64,000 nucleotides of DNA. Origin: an uncultured Flavobacteriaceae bacterium (lineage in GTDB: Bacteria > Bacteroidota > Bacteroidia > Flavobacteriales > Flavobacteriaceae). Both the position numbers and the translations under genes were made by a program. The DNA lies in contig CALJFB010000010.1 in NCBI GenBank assembly GCA_938073895.1, positions 1 through 64,000 on the forward strand, in the 5' to 3' direction. Numbering within the stretch: position 1 is the stretch's first letter; each line of letters opens with the position of its first letter. The notes under the pieces were generated by a model that was given only the letters and a program-made list of their open reading frames with translations, was not told where the DNA came from and did not search any database. Of the stretch, positions 55,214-63,999 are shown in pieces.

Positions 55214-55621
55214 GTAGTGATGATTTTTAGAGTGATTATTAAAGTGCAAATTTAATTTTTTTAGATGAATAAAATGACTCAACTAAATTAAATTTTGAGT
55301 ATTTGTTTTGTACGAATCAAAAAACAAGTTTTATAGCTGTATTTTGTTGTGTTTTAATACTATTAGTATAGGTTTAATTTGAAACTACTTTAAGTAAAAT
55401 GGCAGGAACACCTTTATAATTAGTTTTTTGAGTTAGTGTCTTCGTGTTACTTTTTTTATTTGAGATGACTTATTTATAACAATTAGAGATTTATTTTTAT
55501 TAAGGTTTTGATCAAAAAAAAAGGATAAACAAATCTTTTCGATTTGTTTATCCTTTTTTGCTCTACTATTTTATACCAATTAAATTGTATTATAACATTG
55601 TAATGGTATAATTTGAGTCTA
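55214..55621. other. 408-bp intergenic region upstream of purL
   Basis: It contains a strong hairpin (55517-55559) and, nearer the endonuclease gene, TATACCA (55572-55578) with its inverted copy TGGTATA (55604-55610). No gene is seen. The purL promoter on the minus strand should lie near 55230-55300 but I found no exact consensus. Confidence 0.55.
55517..55559 (-). terminator. Terminator after the endonuclease I gene
   Basis: A 19-bp perfect stem (55517-55535 with 55541-55559) around TTTTC, with A and T runs on both sides, lies 63 bp past the endonuclease stop. It could act in both directions. Confidence 0.88.
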
Positions 55622-56761
55622 TTACTTTTTAATTAATTTTTTAGTAATTGTTCCTGTATTGGATTTTAATTTAATAATATAAACTCCAGCATTTAAACTT
55701 TCTAAATTAATTTTATTTAAAGTTGGTGTTGTTTTAGTAGATAAAATATTTTGGCCTAATACGTTATATATGGCTACATCTAAGTTTTTATTAGATGCTA
55801 CTGTTATTACATTCTTTGTAACAGGATTTGGGTAAATTGTAACGTTAACTTGTCCTGTATTAAAGTTAGTTGTAGATAATAAGTTTTGCCAAACTTCTAA
55901 AACAAAACTTGGATTGTCTATATATGGGTTTCTGTTGTTATGCTGTGTAAAAATAGCATTGTTTCTATCTATTTCGCGCTGCGATACAGGATCTTGAATA
56001 TGCCATTGATAAAGTGTATTTAAAAAGGTCTGATCTAATGCTTGATTTGTTGAACCGTCAAACATATCAAAAGCATCATAACTTGTTAAGTTATCTTCGT
56101 AACGAGTTACAAAGTAAAAAAATATTCTAGCAATATCACCTTTAAACTCATCAATAGGTTCGAAAACGTTTCCTACATAACCTGATGTATAATCTGCATT
56201 TCTACTAGGCCCAATTTTTGTACCATTTGTAAACGTTTTGGTTGGAGAGTTTGTTTCACCATAAGGTGTTGTATTTCTTTGGCCGTTAATGTATTTATCT
56301 GCAGGTATAACAAAATGTGCATCGCTTCGTTCTGGAAAACTTCCATTAAATACTGAATTTGGAATGGTGTGTTCTCTATTAAATCTTTGTCCTTCACTTG
56401 TACCAAGTGTTCCATCGTCTTGTTGAGAACTTCCATAGATATACTCGTAAGAATCTGCTCCAGAAGGTATTTCAGAATACATATCTAAAATAGGCTTATT
56501 ATTTGTAGGAATTGGACCTGAATGATCATAATAAATATCAACATCTGATAATTCGTAAGTGTCATATAAGTCTCCGTATGATAATTCAATAGATTGATAT
56601 TCTGTACTTAAACCGTCATTATTATTATCAATTATTTCTTTTAATTGTGTTTTTAGTGCATAACCAGTTCCAGTTGCAGAATCGTAATATCCTGCAGGAA
56701 TTTGAGCTAAAGCAATATTAAAAGCACTTAAAAGAGCAATTAGAATATAATTTTTTTTCAT
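55622..56761 (-). CDS. Secreted endonuclease I with T9SS sorting domain
   Basis: This 379-residue protein has a signal peptide (1 to about 20, ending NIALAQ), then an endonuclease I/EndA-type catalytic part including FNREHTIPNSVFNG, SDAHFVIPAD and NGQRNTTPYGE. Its His and Asn residues match the metal-binding nuclease fold. The C-terminal 65 residues carry the Bacteroidota T9SS type A sorting signature (YPNPVTKNV, IYNVLGQNI, GVYIIKL, KKLIKK). It is thus probably an extracellular or surface nuclease for scavenging DNA phosphate. It is transcribed alone. Confidence 0.92.
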   Translation of the reverse strand: MKKNYILIALLSAFNIALAQIPAGYYDSATGTGYALKTQLKEIIDNNNDGLSTEYQSIELSYGDLYDTYELSDVDIYYDHSGPIPTNNKPILDMYSEIPSGADSYEYIYGSSQQDDGTLGTSEGQRFNREHTIPNSVFNGSFPERSDAHFVIPADKYINGQRNTTPYGETNSPTKTFTNGTKIGPSRNADYTSGYVGNVFEPIDEFKGDIARIFFYFVTRYEDNLTSYDAFDMFDGSTNQALDQTFLNTLYQWHIQDPVSQREIDRNNAIFTQHNNRNPYIDNPSFVLEVWQNLLSTTNFNTGQVNVTIYPNPVTKNVITVASNKNLDVAIYNVLGQNILSTKTTPTLNKINLESLNAGVYIIKLKSNTGTITKKLIKK

Positions 56762-56790
56762 GTTATTATTGTTGTTATTATTAGTATTAT

Positions 56791-57999
56791 TTATTTGTTT
56801 TTTTGAAGTAGTGCCATGTAGAAACCATCAAATCCAGCTTCGAAAGATAGAATTTTCTTATCTTTTACTAAAGTAAACTCAGTTGTTTTTTCTAAAAATT
56901 TTGCGACTTGTTCTTGGTTTTCAGAAGGTAGAACAGAGCAAGTTGCGTAAACTAACTGTCCACCAGGTTTTACCATTTTAGAGTAAGATTCAAGGATTTC
57001 CTCTTGTGTTTTTCTAATACGATCTAAGAATTCTGGTTGTAGATTCCACTTAGATCCTGGATTTCTTCTTAAAACACCTAATCCAGAACAAGGAGCATCT
57101 ATTAATACTGCATCTGCAGAATTATAAAGTTTTTTAATAACCTTAGTAGAGTCTATATGTCTTTGTTCTATGTTGTGAGCACCATTACGTTTTGCTCTAC
57201 GTTTTAATTCTTTTAATTTATGATCGTAAATATCTAAGGCAATAATTTGGCCTTTATTTTCCATCATTGCTGCTAAATGCAACGTTTTTCCACCAGCACC
57301 AGCACAGGTGTCTATAACACGCATTCCTGGTTTAACGTTTAAGAAAGGTGCAACTAATTGCGAAGATGCATCTTGAACTTCAAAATGACCATTTTTAAAC
57401 ATTTCTGTTGTAAAAACATTAGCGCGTTCTCTTAATATTAAAGCATCTGGATAGCTTTTGTGCTCATCTGTTTCAATATCTAAATCAAATAATTCTGCTT
57501 TTAATTTAGCTTTGGTTGTTTTTAGTGTATTAACTCTTAAAATAACCTGAGCTAATTGGTTTAGAGAGTCAATTTCTTTAGACCAAATTTTATCTCCTAA
57601 TTCTTTAACACCTAACTCATCCATCCAATCTGGAATAGATTGCTTTATTCTTCTAGTTTTAGATAATTCATCAAAACGACCTTTAATACGTCTAAGTGGT
57701 GTGCCTTCAAAATATTTCCAATCAGGTAATTTAATACCTTTTAAAGTTGCCCAAACGGCAAACATTCTCCAAATGTCATCTCTAGAAAATGGTTCTTTAA
57801 CTTCAGCAATTTCTGCGTACAAACGTTTCCATCTTACTATATCGTAGGTTGTTTCTGCTACAAAACCTCTATCTCTACTTCCCCAACGTTTGTCACGTTT
57901 TAAAAGTGTTTGTACCACTTTATCTGCGTATTTTCCTTCGTTAAATATTAGTAATAAACCATCTACTGTGGCAAAACATAAATTTCTGTGTAATCTCAT
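56791..57999 (-). CDS. RsmB/NOP-family RNA (cytosine-5) methyltransferase
   Basis: This 402-residue protein has an NusB-like N-terminal region and a SAM methyltransferase core. The conserved motifs are DTCAGAGGKTLHLA (SAM binding), the catalytic DAPCSGLGVLRR and the ATCSVLPSENQ with the second cysteine. RsmB methylates C967 of 16S rRNA in E. coli; which cytosine is the target here is not known. It is 29 bp upstream of the endonuclease gene in the same direction, but its own promoter is likely. Confidence 0.92.
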   Translation of the reverse strand: MRLHRNLCFATVDGLLLIFNEGKYADKVVQTLLKRDKRWGSRDRGFVAETTYDIVRWKRLYAEIAEVKEPFSRDDIWRMFAVWATLKGIKLPDWKYFEGTPLRRIKGRFDELSKTRRIKQSIPDWMDELGVKELGDKIWSKEIDSLNQLAQVILRVNTLKTTKAKLKAELFDLDIETDEHKSYPDALILRERANVFTTEMFKNGHFEVQDASSQLVAPFLNVKPGMRVIDTCAGAGGKTLHLAAMMENKGQIIALDIYDHKLKELKRRAKRNGAHNIEQRHIDSTKVIKKLYNSADAVLIDAPCSGLGVLRRNPGSKWNLQPEFLDRIRKTQEEILESYSKMVKPGGQLVYATCSVLPSENQEQVAKFLEKTTEFTLVKDKKILSFEAGFDGFYMALLQKNK

Positions 58000-58072
58000 T
58001 GGTGTATTATTAAGCTAAAACTACTTCTATAAATGAATAATTTTGAGCTGTTTGGCTATAATTAAAAGCGTA

Positions 58073-58080
58073 CAAAGGTA
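58073..58080 (-). promoter_or_regulatory. Possible -7 element of the RsmB-family gene
   Basis: On the minus strand TACCTTTG matches TAnnTTTG exactly, about 73 bp before the methyltransferase start. A TTG at the usual distance is not seen. Confidence 0.35.
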
Positions 58081-58159
58081 CATTTTTAATGTGTATTCTG
58101 TAAATGTATTCTAGTAAATTGCTAAGTTTTATTTAATTTAGAAAAAAAATAAAAATTAA

Positions 58160-58191
58160 CACAAGTTTTTTAGATTTAAAACATCTAAAAT
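58160..58191 (+). promoter_or_regulatory. Spaced motif, candidate ECF sigma promoter
   Basis: CACAAGTTTT (58160-58169), 12 bp, CATCTAAAAT (58182-58191). The identical pair with identical spacing occurs again at 58799-58830. The second half looks like an ECF -10 box of the CGTCTAA type. It lies 27 bp before the TTG start of the sigma factor gene. Autoregulation is inferred. Confidence 0.5.
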
Positions 58192-58218
58192 AATCAATTA
58201 AAGTAAACCCTTTATTTT

Positions 58219-58797
58219 TTGACTGAAAACGAATTTTTAGACGCATTAATTTCCAAATCTCCAAAAGCTTACAATAAGCTTCTGGACGATTACGAGCAAA
58301 AAGTATTTTCTACATGTATTTCTTTTGTACCAAATAGAGAAGATGCCGAAGATATTGCACAAGATGTTTTTGTAGAAGTTTTTAATTCTATTCATAAATT
58401 TAAAGGCAACTCTAAATTATCTACTTGGATTTATAGAATTGCGACCAATAAAAGTTTGGAATTTATTAGAAAACATAACACTAAAAAACGGTTCGGATTT
58501 TTACAATCGCTATTTAGCGACAGTTTTTCTATAGATAAAACCAATTATTATACAGATCTAAAACATCCAGGTATAGTTTTAGAACAAAAGGAAACTTCCC
58601 AAACTATTTTTAAAGCTATAAATAGTTTGCCAGAACAACAAAGATTAGTTTTTACACTTCATAAAATTGATGGTAAAAGTTATAAAGAAATAAGCGAAAT
58701 AATAGAAAAAAGTATAAACTCTGTTGAGTCTTTAATGCATAGAGCCAAGCACAACCTAAAACAAAAACTAGATTATTTTTATAAAAACGAATTTTAA
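58219..58797 (+). CDS. ECF-type RNA polymerase sigma factor
   Basis: This 192-residue sigma-70 family protein of ECF type has region 2 (NREDAEDIAQDVFVEVF, then STWIYRIATNKS) and region 4 (LPEQQRLVFTLHKIDGKSYKEIS, then SVESLMHRAK). The start is a TTG at 58219. The next two genes encode a single-pass membrane protein and a periplasmic Spy-like protein, as in the CnrH-CnrY-CnrX metal-sensing system. So it probably responds to an envelope signal through them. The stop and the next start are 36 bp apart. Confidence 0.93.
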   Translation: MTENEFLDALISKSPKAYNKLLDDYEQKVFSTCISFVPNREDAEDIAQDVFVEVFNSIHKFKGNSKLSTWIYRIATNKSLEFIRKHNTKKRFGFLQSLFSDSFSIDKTNYYTDLKHPGIVLEQKETSQTIFKAINSLPEQQRLVFTLHKIDGKSYKEISEIIEKSINSVESLMHRAKHNLKQKLDYFYKNEF

Positions 58798-58798
58798 G

Positions 58799-58830
58799 CA
58801 CAAGTTTTAAATTAATTTAGCATCTAAAAT
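58799..58830 (+). promoter_or_regulatory. Second copy of the spaced motif, before the anti-sigma-like gene
   Basis: CACAAGTTTT (58799-58808), 12 bp, CATCTAAAAT (58821-58830). It ends 3 bp before the ATG of the membrane-protein gene. If it is a promoter, the transcript would begin at or next to that ATG and be leaderless. Confidence 0.45.
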
Positions 58831-58833
58831 ACT

Positions 58834-59148
58834 ATGGAAACACCAAAACATATAGAAGATAAAACTAACGCAGCATTTAATAGTTTAGACACTATTAAAA
58901 CAGTTAAAGTATCTCCTTTTTTTAAAGAACGTACTTTAAATATTCTTTTTAAAGAAGAAGAACAAAAGGTAACGTTTATAGATCGTTTTTTATCGCCTAA
59001 AATTCAATTTGCAGCAGTGTTAGCTGTTGTTTTAATTAATTCAGTTACTATTTATAATTATTCTGAAACTAATTATAATAGCGAATTATCTGCGTTCTCT
59101 GAATCGTATAATTTAACAGTTTCTGAAGAATCTTTAATACAATTTTAA
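58834..59148 (+). CDS. Single-pass membrane protein, probable anti-sigma factor
   Basis: This 104-residue protein has a charged cytoplasmic N-terminal part (1-55), one membrane segment (about 58-75, IQFAAVLAVVLINSVTIY) and a 29-residue periplasmic tail. It has no recognisable zinc finger. The size, the single span and the position after an ECF sigma gene and before a periplasmic sensor-like gene fit an anti-sigma of the CnrY kind. That is based on layout, not on residue similarity. Confidence 0.65.
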   Translation: METPKHIEDKTNAAFNSLDTIKTVKVSPFFKERTLNILFKEEEQKVTFIDRFLSPKIQFAAVLAVVLINSVTIYNYSETNYNSELSAFSESYNLTVSEESLIQF

Positions 59149-59150
59149 TT

Positions 59151-59594
59151 ATGAAAAAAAATAGCATCTTATACCTATTAATAATAGTCTTATTTATTTC
59201 TAATGCTATATTTGTATGGCTTCATTTTAATAAGCATTACCAACATGAAGGACATAATCCTGGGAGTTTTATTGCAAAGAAATTAGATTTTAACGCATCG
59301 CAAATGGCTAAGTTTAATGTTCTAAATGAAGCACACGAAACTAAGATGAAAACGTTGTTTAACGATACCAAATCCTTAAAAGACAAATTGTTTGAAAACT
59401 TAGGAAATAAAAACGATACAGCTCAAGAATTAGAAGAATTAACCTTTAAACTAGGAAAAAAAACAGCTTTAAGAGCTCAGATAACTTTTAGCCACTTTAA
59501 TCAGATTTTAAAAATTTGTGAAACAGAAAAACAGAAAGAAGCTTTTAAAACTATTATAAAAAAAGCAATGCAACGTAGGAAACCTAAGGATTAG
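59151..59594 (+). CDS. Spy/CnrX-like periplasmic sensor protein
   Basis: This 147-residue protein is anchored by an N-terminal hydrophobic helix (about 5-24), followed by a histidine-rich stretch (His25, 29, 32, 35: HFNKHYQHEGH) and a helical domain with LDFNASQMAKFNVLNEAHETKM, similar to the LTxxQ-containing Spy/CpxP/CnrX fold. Such proteins chaperone unfolded envelope proteins or bind Zn, Ni or Co. Here the histidines suggest metal binding. It starts 2 bp after the anti-sigma-like gene. Confidence 0.72.
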   Translation: MKKNSILYLLIIVLFISNAIFVWLHFNKHYQHEGHNPGSFIAKKLDFNASQMAKFNVLNEAHETKMKTLFNDTKSLKDKLFENLGNKNDTAQELEELTFKLGKKTALRAQITFSHFNQILKICETEKQKEAFKTIIKKAMQRRKPKD

Positions 59595-59692
59595 AACAGT
59601 TTTAATTTTGCACATAAAATAATTACAGAAAGCTTTGCGAGAAATCGTGAAGCTTTTTCTATTTTAGAGTGAATTTTAATGAAATTATAAAA

Positions 59693-60796
59693 ATGAAGAA
59701 AATTTTAGCATTACTTCTTGTTATAACTGTTATTTCTTGCGGTACAAAGCCTAAAATAGCTATAAAACCTAATAAGACTCTTAAATCTTTTAATAGCGTA
59801 GAGATTAATCATTTAATTGAAGATTCTACTCTAAATGTTAGAGCATTAGAATTAATAGATTCTATTGGTCCTGTTTTTTTGACATCAAAAGGAGAATTTA
59901 ATATTTTACTACCTAAAACGTATTACCAACACGTAGATTCGTTAAAGTCAAAAAGTTTTTATCACCATAAAGTTAATTTATCAACCAATGCTTTAAAGTT
60001 AAATTTTAGAGCATTAGCTGTTAAAGATAATAGTGGTTATGGAATAACAATTGGTAGTCCTGCATTAATTTATAAATTGAATGCCGATTTAGAAAAAAAT
60101 AAAGTCGTTTATCAAGAAAATCATCCAAAAGCATTTTATGATGCAATGGATTTTTGGAACGATAATGAAGGTATAGCAATTGGAGATCCAACAGATAATT
60201 GTTTAAGTGTTATAATAACTAGAGATGGCGGAAATACTTGGGATAAATTACCTTGTAGTCAATTACCAAATACCAAAGAAGGCGAAGCAGCTTTTGCTGC
60301 AAGCGATACAAATATTGCTATTATTGGCGATAAAACTTGGGTTGCAACTGGAGGAAAAGCAAGTAGAATTTTATATTCTCCAGATAAAGGACAAACCTGG
60401 GAAGTTTTTAACACACCAATAGTGCAAGGTTTAGAAACTACAGGAATGTATTCTTTAGCTTTTTACGACGAGTTAAATGGGTTTGCAATTGGTGGAGATT
60501 ACACAAAGCCAAACAATAATAAAGCAAATAAAATTAGAACAACAAATGGCGGAAAAACATGGCAATTAGTTGCAGAAAATTCTAATCCAGGTTATAGAAG
60601 TTGTGTGCAATATGTACCAAATAGCAACGCCAAACAATTAGTTGCTGTTGGATTTAAAGGTATTGATTATAGTAGTGACTCTGGAAATACGTGGAAGCAT
60701 TTATCTAACCAAGGTTATTACACCATACGTTTTTTAAACGACTCTATAGCTTACGCTGCTGGAAATGGTCTAGTAAGTAAATTAAATTTTAAATAA
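59693..60796 (+). CDS. YCF48/BNR-repeat lipoprotein
   Basis: This 367-residue protein has a lipobox VISC with lipidated Cys16 and a beta-propeller-like body. Four Asp-box motifs of the S-x-D-x-G-x-T-W type are visible (TRDGGNTW, SPDKGQTW, TTNGGKTW, SSDSGNTW), as in sialidase-fold and YCF48/HCF136 proteins. No catalytic sialidase residues are evident. A GTG 24 bp upstream would bury the signal peptide, so the ATG at 59693 is used. It is probably exported; role unknown. Confidence 0.85.
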   Translation: MKKILALLLVITVISCGTKPKIAIKPNKTLKSFNSVEINHLIEDSTLNVRALELIDSIGPVFLTSKGEFNILLPKTYYQHVDSLKSKSFYHHKVNLSTNALKLNFRALAVKDNSGYGITIGSPALIYKLNADLEKNKVVYQENHPKAFYDAMDFWNDNEGIAIGDPTDNCLSVIITRDGGNTWDKLPCSQLPNTKEGEAAFAASDTNIAIIGDKTWVATGGKASRILYSPDKGQTWEVFNTPIVQGLETTGMYSLAFYDELNGFAIGGDYTKPNNNKANKIRTTNGGKTWQLVAENSNPGYRSCVQYVPNSNAKQLVAVGFKGIDYSSDSGNTWKHLSNQGYYTIRFLNDSIAYAAGNGLVSKLNFK

Positions 60797-61209
60797 GCTT
60801 ATAAGTCGAATTACTATTAACATATTAAAGTTTAAGTAATGATTGCTTGTTTATTTAATTTGTACTTAGCTTTAATTTTAAAGACGCAGTATTTTTTTTT
60901 AGCCTATTGGCTAACTAATTAGTTAATCTATAGGTTTATTTATTAATTTAAAATTTAGTACTATTCTAGGTAGAAGCGAAGACCTATTATTAAACTAAAC
61001 AGTAAGTTTACATAAAAAAGTTGGAAATATTTCCAGCTTTTTTTATGTATTCTTAATTTTCTTAAATCATTTTAGTTTTAAACTAGACTTTAATTAAGTA
61101 GGAATAGTTTTTTTGTAAGATTTTTAACTAGTAGCTAATTATCTTTATATACTGTATTTGATTTATAATTTTTTAAAATTTTTAAATTTGAGATAAAATC
61201 ATTAAAAAA
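60797..61209. other. 413-bp convergent intergenic region
   Basis: It contains a hairpin at 61014-61044. The remainder is AT-rich and shows no gene. Confidence 0.55.
61014..61044. terminator. Bidirectional terminator between BNR lipoprotein and ABC exporter
   Basis: A stem of about 15 bp centred on GGAAATATTTCC (61023-61034), flanked by A and T runs, lies in the gap between the two convergent genes. One G-T pair is included. Confidence 0.75.
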
Positions 61210-63036
61210 TTAATCAAAACTCTGCATTTCTACTAATTTCTTATAAATACCATTTTTTGCTAATAAGTCTGAGTGTGTGCCTTGTTCTGCAATTTCACCT
61301 TTATGCATTACCACAATAGTATCTGCATTTTGTATGGTAGATAATCTATGCGCAATAACAATAGAAGTTCTGTTTTTCATCATGTTTTCTAATGCTACTT
61401 GAACCAAACGTTCGCTTTCAGTATCTAAAGCAGATGTTGCCTCGTCTAGAATCATTATTGGTGGATTTTTAAGAACAGCTCTAGCAATACTTATGCGTTG
61501 TTTTTGTCCACCTGACAGTTTGTTTCCAGAATCTCCAACGTTTGTGTTTATTCCATTTTGTAAATCTTTTACAAATTCCCAGGCGTTTGCTATTTTAAGC
61601 GCATCTATAATTTCTGTTTCAGTTGCGTCTGGTTTTCCAACTAATAAATTTTCTTTTATGGTATCGTTAAATAAAATAGAATCTTGCGTAACTATTCCCA
61701 TTAAAGCTCTAACCGATGATGTTTTTAGGTTTTTAATATTTGTATTATCTATTAAAATCTCACCTTCATTTACATCATAAAAGCGAGGAGTTAAGTTAGC
61801 AATGGTACTTTTTCCACTACCAGATTGGCCTACTAAAGCTAATGTTTTTCCTTTTTCAATTGTAACAGAAAAGTTTTTTAGAACATATTCGTCTTCATAT
61901 TTAAAAGAAACATTATTAATTTTAATTTCATTTTTAAAATAGTTTATTTCTTTACTTTCAGGTAAATCTTTTAAAGGATTATTAGTTTCAATAATTTCTA
62001 GAACTCTTTCTGCAGATGCATTTCCTCTTTTTACGCTATAACTGGCTTTACTAATAGCTTTTGCAGGTTCTAATATTTGGTAAGCTAATGCCATAAACCC
62101 AATAAATGATCCACCAGTCAAGGTGCCTTCTATGAGTACCATATGTCCACCAAACCATAATAATGTTGCAATTGTAACAACTCCTAAAAATTCGCTTGTT
62201 GGAGATGCTAAGTTTTGTCTATTCATTAAAGCATTATTATAACCAAATAATCTTTGAGTAGACGATTTAAAGGTTTTAAAAAATCTGTTTTCGGCGTTAT
62301 AACTCTTAATTATTTTTAATCCTTGTATGCTTTCTTCTAAAATTGATAAGTATACACCTCTTTCTTTTTGAGCTAACTCAGACTGTTTTCTTAATTTTTT
62401 TCCAATAGCAGATATTATTAATCCTGATATTGGAATAAAAATAAATACAAATAAAGTTAACTTAACACTTAAAAAAAGCATTGCAATTATTGCAAAAACA
62501 ATGGTTAAAGGTTCTCTAATTAAAAGTTCTAAAATAGATAAAAATGAATACTGAACTTCTCCAACATCTGATACGACTCTAGAAATAACATCTCCTTTTC
62601 TTTTTTCCGAAAAATAGGCTATTGGTAGTGTAACTATTTTATTAAATAATTCGTTTCTAATGTCTTTTAATAGTCCGTTTCTTAGAAATGTTATAAAATA
62701 TAGAGCTAAATAACCAAAGAAATTTTTAAGTAGAAATAAAGAAATAATAATGGTTACCATAAAAAACAATGTGCTTTCAGCGCCATCATTTGCTAGTTTG
62801 GATGTTATTGTATAGTTAAAATAGTCTGATAAAAAATCTTTTAAACCACTAAGTTCTGTATAAACAGGCTTAGTCTTAATTTGTGTGTTTTTGTCAAATA
62901 TTACATTAATCATTGGTATTAAAGATACCATTGCTAGCGTACTAAATAGTGCATAAAACACATTACAAATAACATTTAATACCGCATATTTTTTATAAGG
63001 TAATGCGTACTTAAGAATTTTTTTTAAATAATCCAT
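61210..63036 (-). CDS. ABC exporter, MsbA-like (permease plus ATPase)
   Basis: The protein has 608 residues. Six membrane segments in the first 320 residues are followed by an ATP-binding domain. Walker A is VGQSGSGKST, the signature LSGGQKQR, Walker B IMILDEATSALD, and the switch His in IAHRLST. It is a half-size exporter that works as a homodimer, similar to MsbA, which flips lipid A in Gram-negative bacteria. The start sits 1 bp from the end of the upstream phosphohexomutase gene, so they are probably cotranscribed. The substrate is unknown. Confidence 0.92.
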   Translation of the reverse strand: MDYLKKILKYALPYKKYAVLNVICNVFYALFSTLAMVSLIPMINVIFDKNTQIKTKPVYTELSGLKDFLSDYFNYTITSKLANDGAESTLFFMVTIIISLFLLKNFFGYLALYFITFLRNGLLKDIRNELFNKIVTLPIAYFSEKRKGDVISRVVSDVGEVQYSFLSILELLIREPLTIVFAIIAMLFLSVKLTLFVFIFIPISGLIISAIGKKLRKQSELAQKERGVYLSILEESIQGLKIIKSYNAENRFFKTFKSSTQRLFGYNNALMNRQNLASPTSEFLGVVTIATLLWFGGHMVLIEGTLTGGSFIGFMALAYQILEPAKAISKASYSVKRGNASAERVLEIIETNNPLKDLPESKEINYFKNEIKINNVSFKYEDEYVLKNFSVTIEKGKTLALVGQSGSGKSTIANLTPRFYDVNEGEILIDNTNIKNLKTSSVRALMGIVTQDSILFNDTIKENLLVGKPDATETEIIDALKIANAWEFVKDLQNGINTNVGDSGNKLSGGQKQRISIARAVLKNPPIMILDEATSALDTESERLVQVALENMMKNRTSIVIAHRLSTIQNADTIVVMHKGEIAEQGTHSDLLAKNGIYKKLVEMQSFD

Positions 63037-63999
63037 TTAATTTAGCTTCAAGTCTGTTAAAATAGCTTTAATTTTTTGATCTAATATGTTTTCAGTATTA
63101 GAAAAATGAGCTATTGTATTTAGTGTTGTATTTACGCTAACGTAAAATTTTATTTTTGGTTCTGTACCACTTGGTCTTAATGCTATTTTACTACCATTTT
63201 CTGTGTAGTAAATTAAGACATTAGATTTTGGAATATCTAATATGTTTTCTTCATTTATTTGAAGGTTTTTTGAGATAGATAATTGGTAATCTTCAATTAG
63301 TACCACTTTTTCTCCTGCAATTTCTTTTAGTGGATTTTCTCGAGCATCTATCATCATTTGTTTGATTTCGTTTGCGCCTTCAATTCCTTTTTTAGTTAAT
63401 GCAACTAAATGTTCTTTATAAAATCCGTGTTTTTTATAAAGTTTTAAAAGCATTTCATATACGGAACTATTGTTTGCTTTTGCATGTGCTGCAATTTCAC
63501 AAGCTAATAGGGCAGAAGTGTTGGCGTCTTTATCTCTAACAAAATCACCAACCATAAAACCAAAACTTTCTTCTCCGCCACCAATAAAGTGCTGGTTTGG
63601 AAAGTCTTTAATCATTTTTGCAATCCATTTAAAACCGGTTAATCCAATTTTATAATCTACATTATAAGCGTTTGCTAATTCTTGCATCATTGGAGTAGAT
63701 ACAATGGTACTTGCTATAAATGGTTCGTTTTTGTTGTTTTTATAATTTTGAAGTAAAAAATCTGTCATTAAAACCATTGTTTGGTTTCCGTTTAACAGAA
63801 TTAATTCATTATTTGTATTTCTAACAGCAACACCAAGTCTATCGCTATCTGGATCTGTTCCAATAACAATATCAGCACTTTTTTCTTGCGCTAATTTTAA
63901 AGCTAATTTTAGAGCTTCAGGTTCTTCTGGGTTTGGCGATTTAACAGTTGGGAAATCGCCGTTAGGTTCGCGTTGTTCTTCAACTATATGTACGTTATG
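63037..63999 (-). CDS. Phosphohexomutase (phosphoglucomutase/phosphomannomutase), 5' end cut by window
   Basis: The reading frame is open to the right edge. The visible 320 residues include the metal-binding loop DPDSDR near the edge, the sugar-binding region with [10 protein letters not shown], and the C-terminal phosphate loop RPSGTEPKI. So the N-terminal domain with the catalytic serine lies outside the window. It isomerises hexose 1- and 6-phosphates. An internal ATG at 63777 falls inside the protein and is not the start. It lies directly ahead of the ABC exporter gene. Confidence 0.93.
   Translation of the reverse strand, partial: HNVHIVEEQREPNGDFPTVKSPNPEEPEALKLALKLAQEKSADIVIGTDPDSDRLGVAVRNTNNELILLNGNQTMVLMTDFLLQNYKNNKNEPFIASTIVSTPMMQELANAYNVDYKIGLTGFKWIAKMIKDFPNQHFIGGGEESFGFMVGDFVRDKDANTSALLACEIAAHAKANNSSVYEMLLKLYKKHGFYKEHLVALTKKGIEGANEIKQMMIDARENPLKEIAGEKVVLIEDYQLSISKNLQINEENILDIPKSNVLIYYTENGSKIALRPSGTEPKIKFYVSVNTTLNTIAHFSNTENILDQKIKAILTDLKLN

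Noticed and set aside
55214..55282. TTG start for purL
   Set aside because: Would add a 23-residue low-complexity His/Asn/Lys leader; the ATG at 55213 gives the standard beginning.
59669..59692. GTG start for the BNR lipoprotein
   Set aside because: Places eight residues before the signal peptide; the lipobox start at 59693 is better.
63037..63777. Short phosphohexomutase starting at the ATG at 63777
   Set aside because: The frame continues without a stop to the window edge and carries DPDSDR upstream of this ATG, so this is an internal Met.
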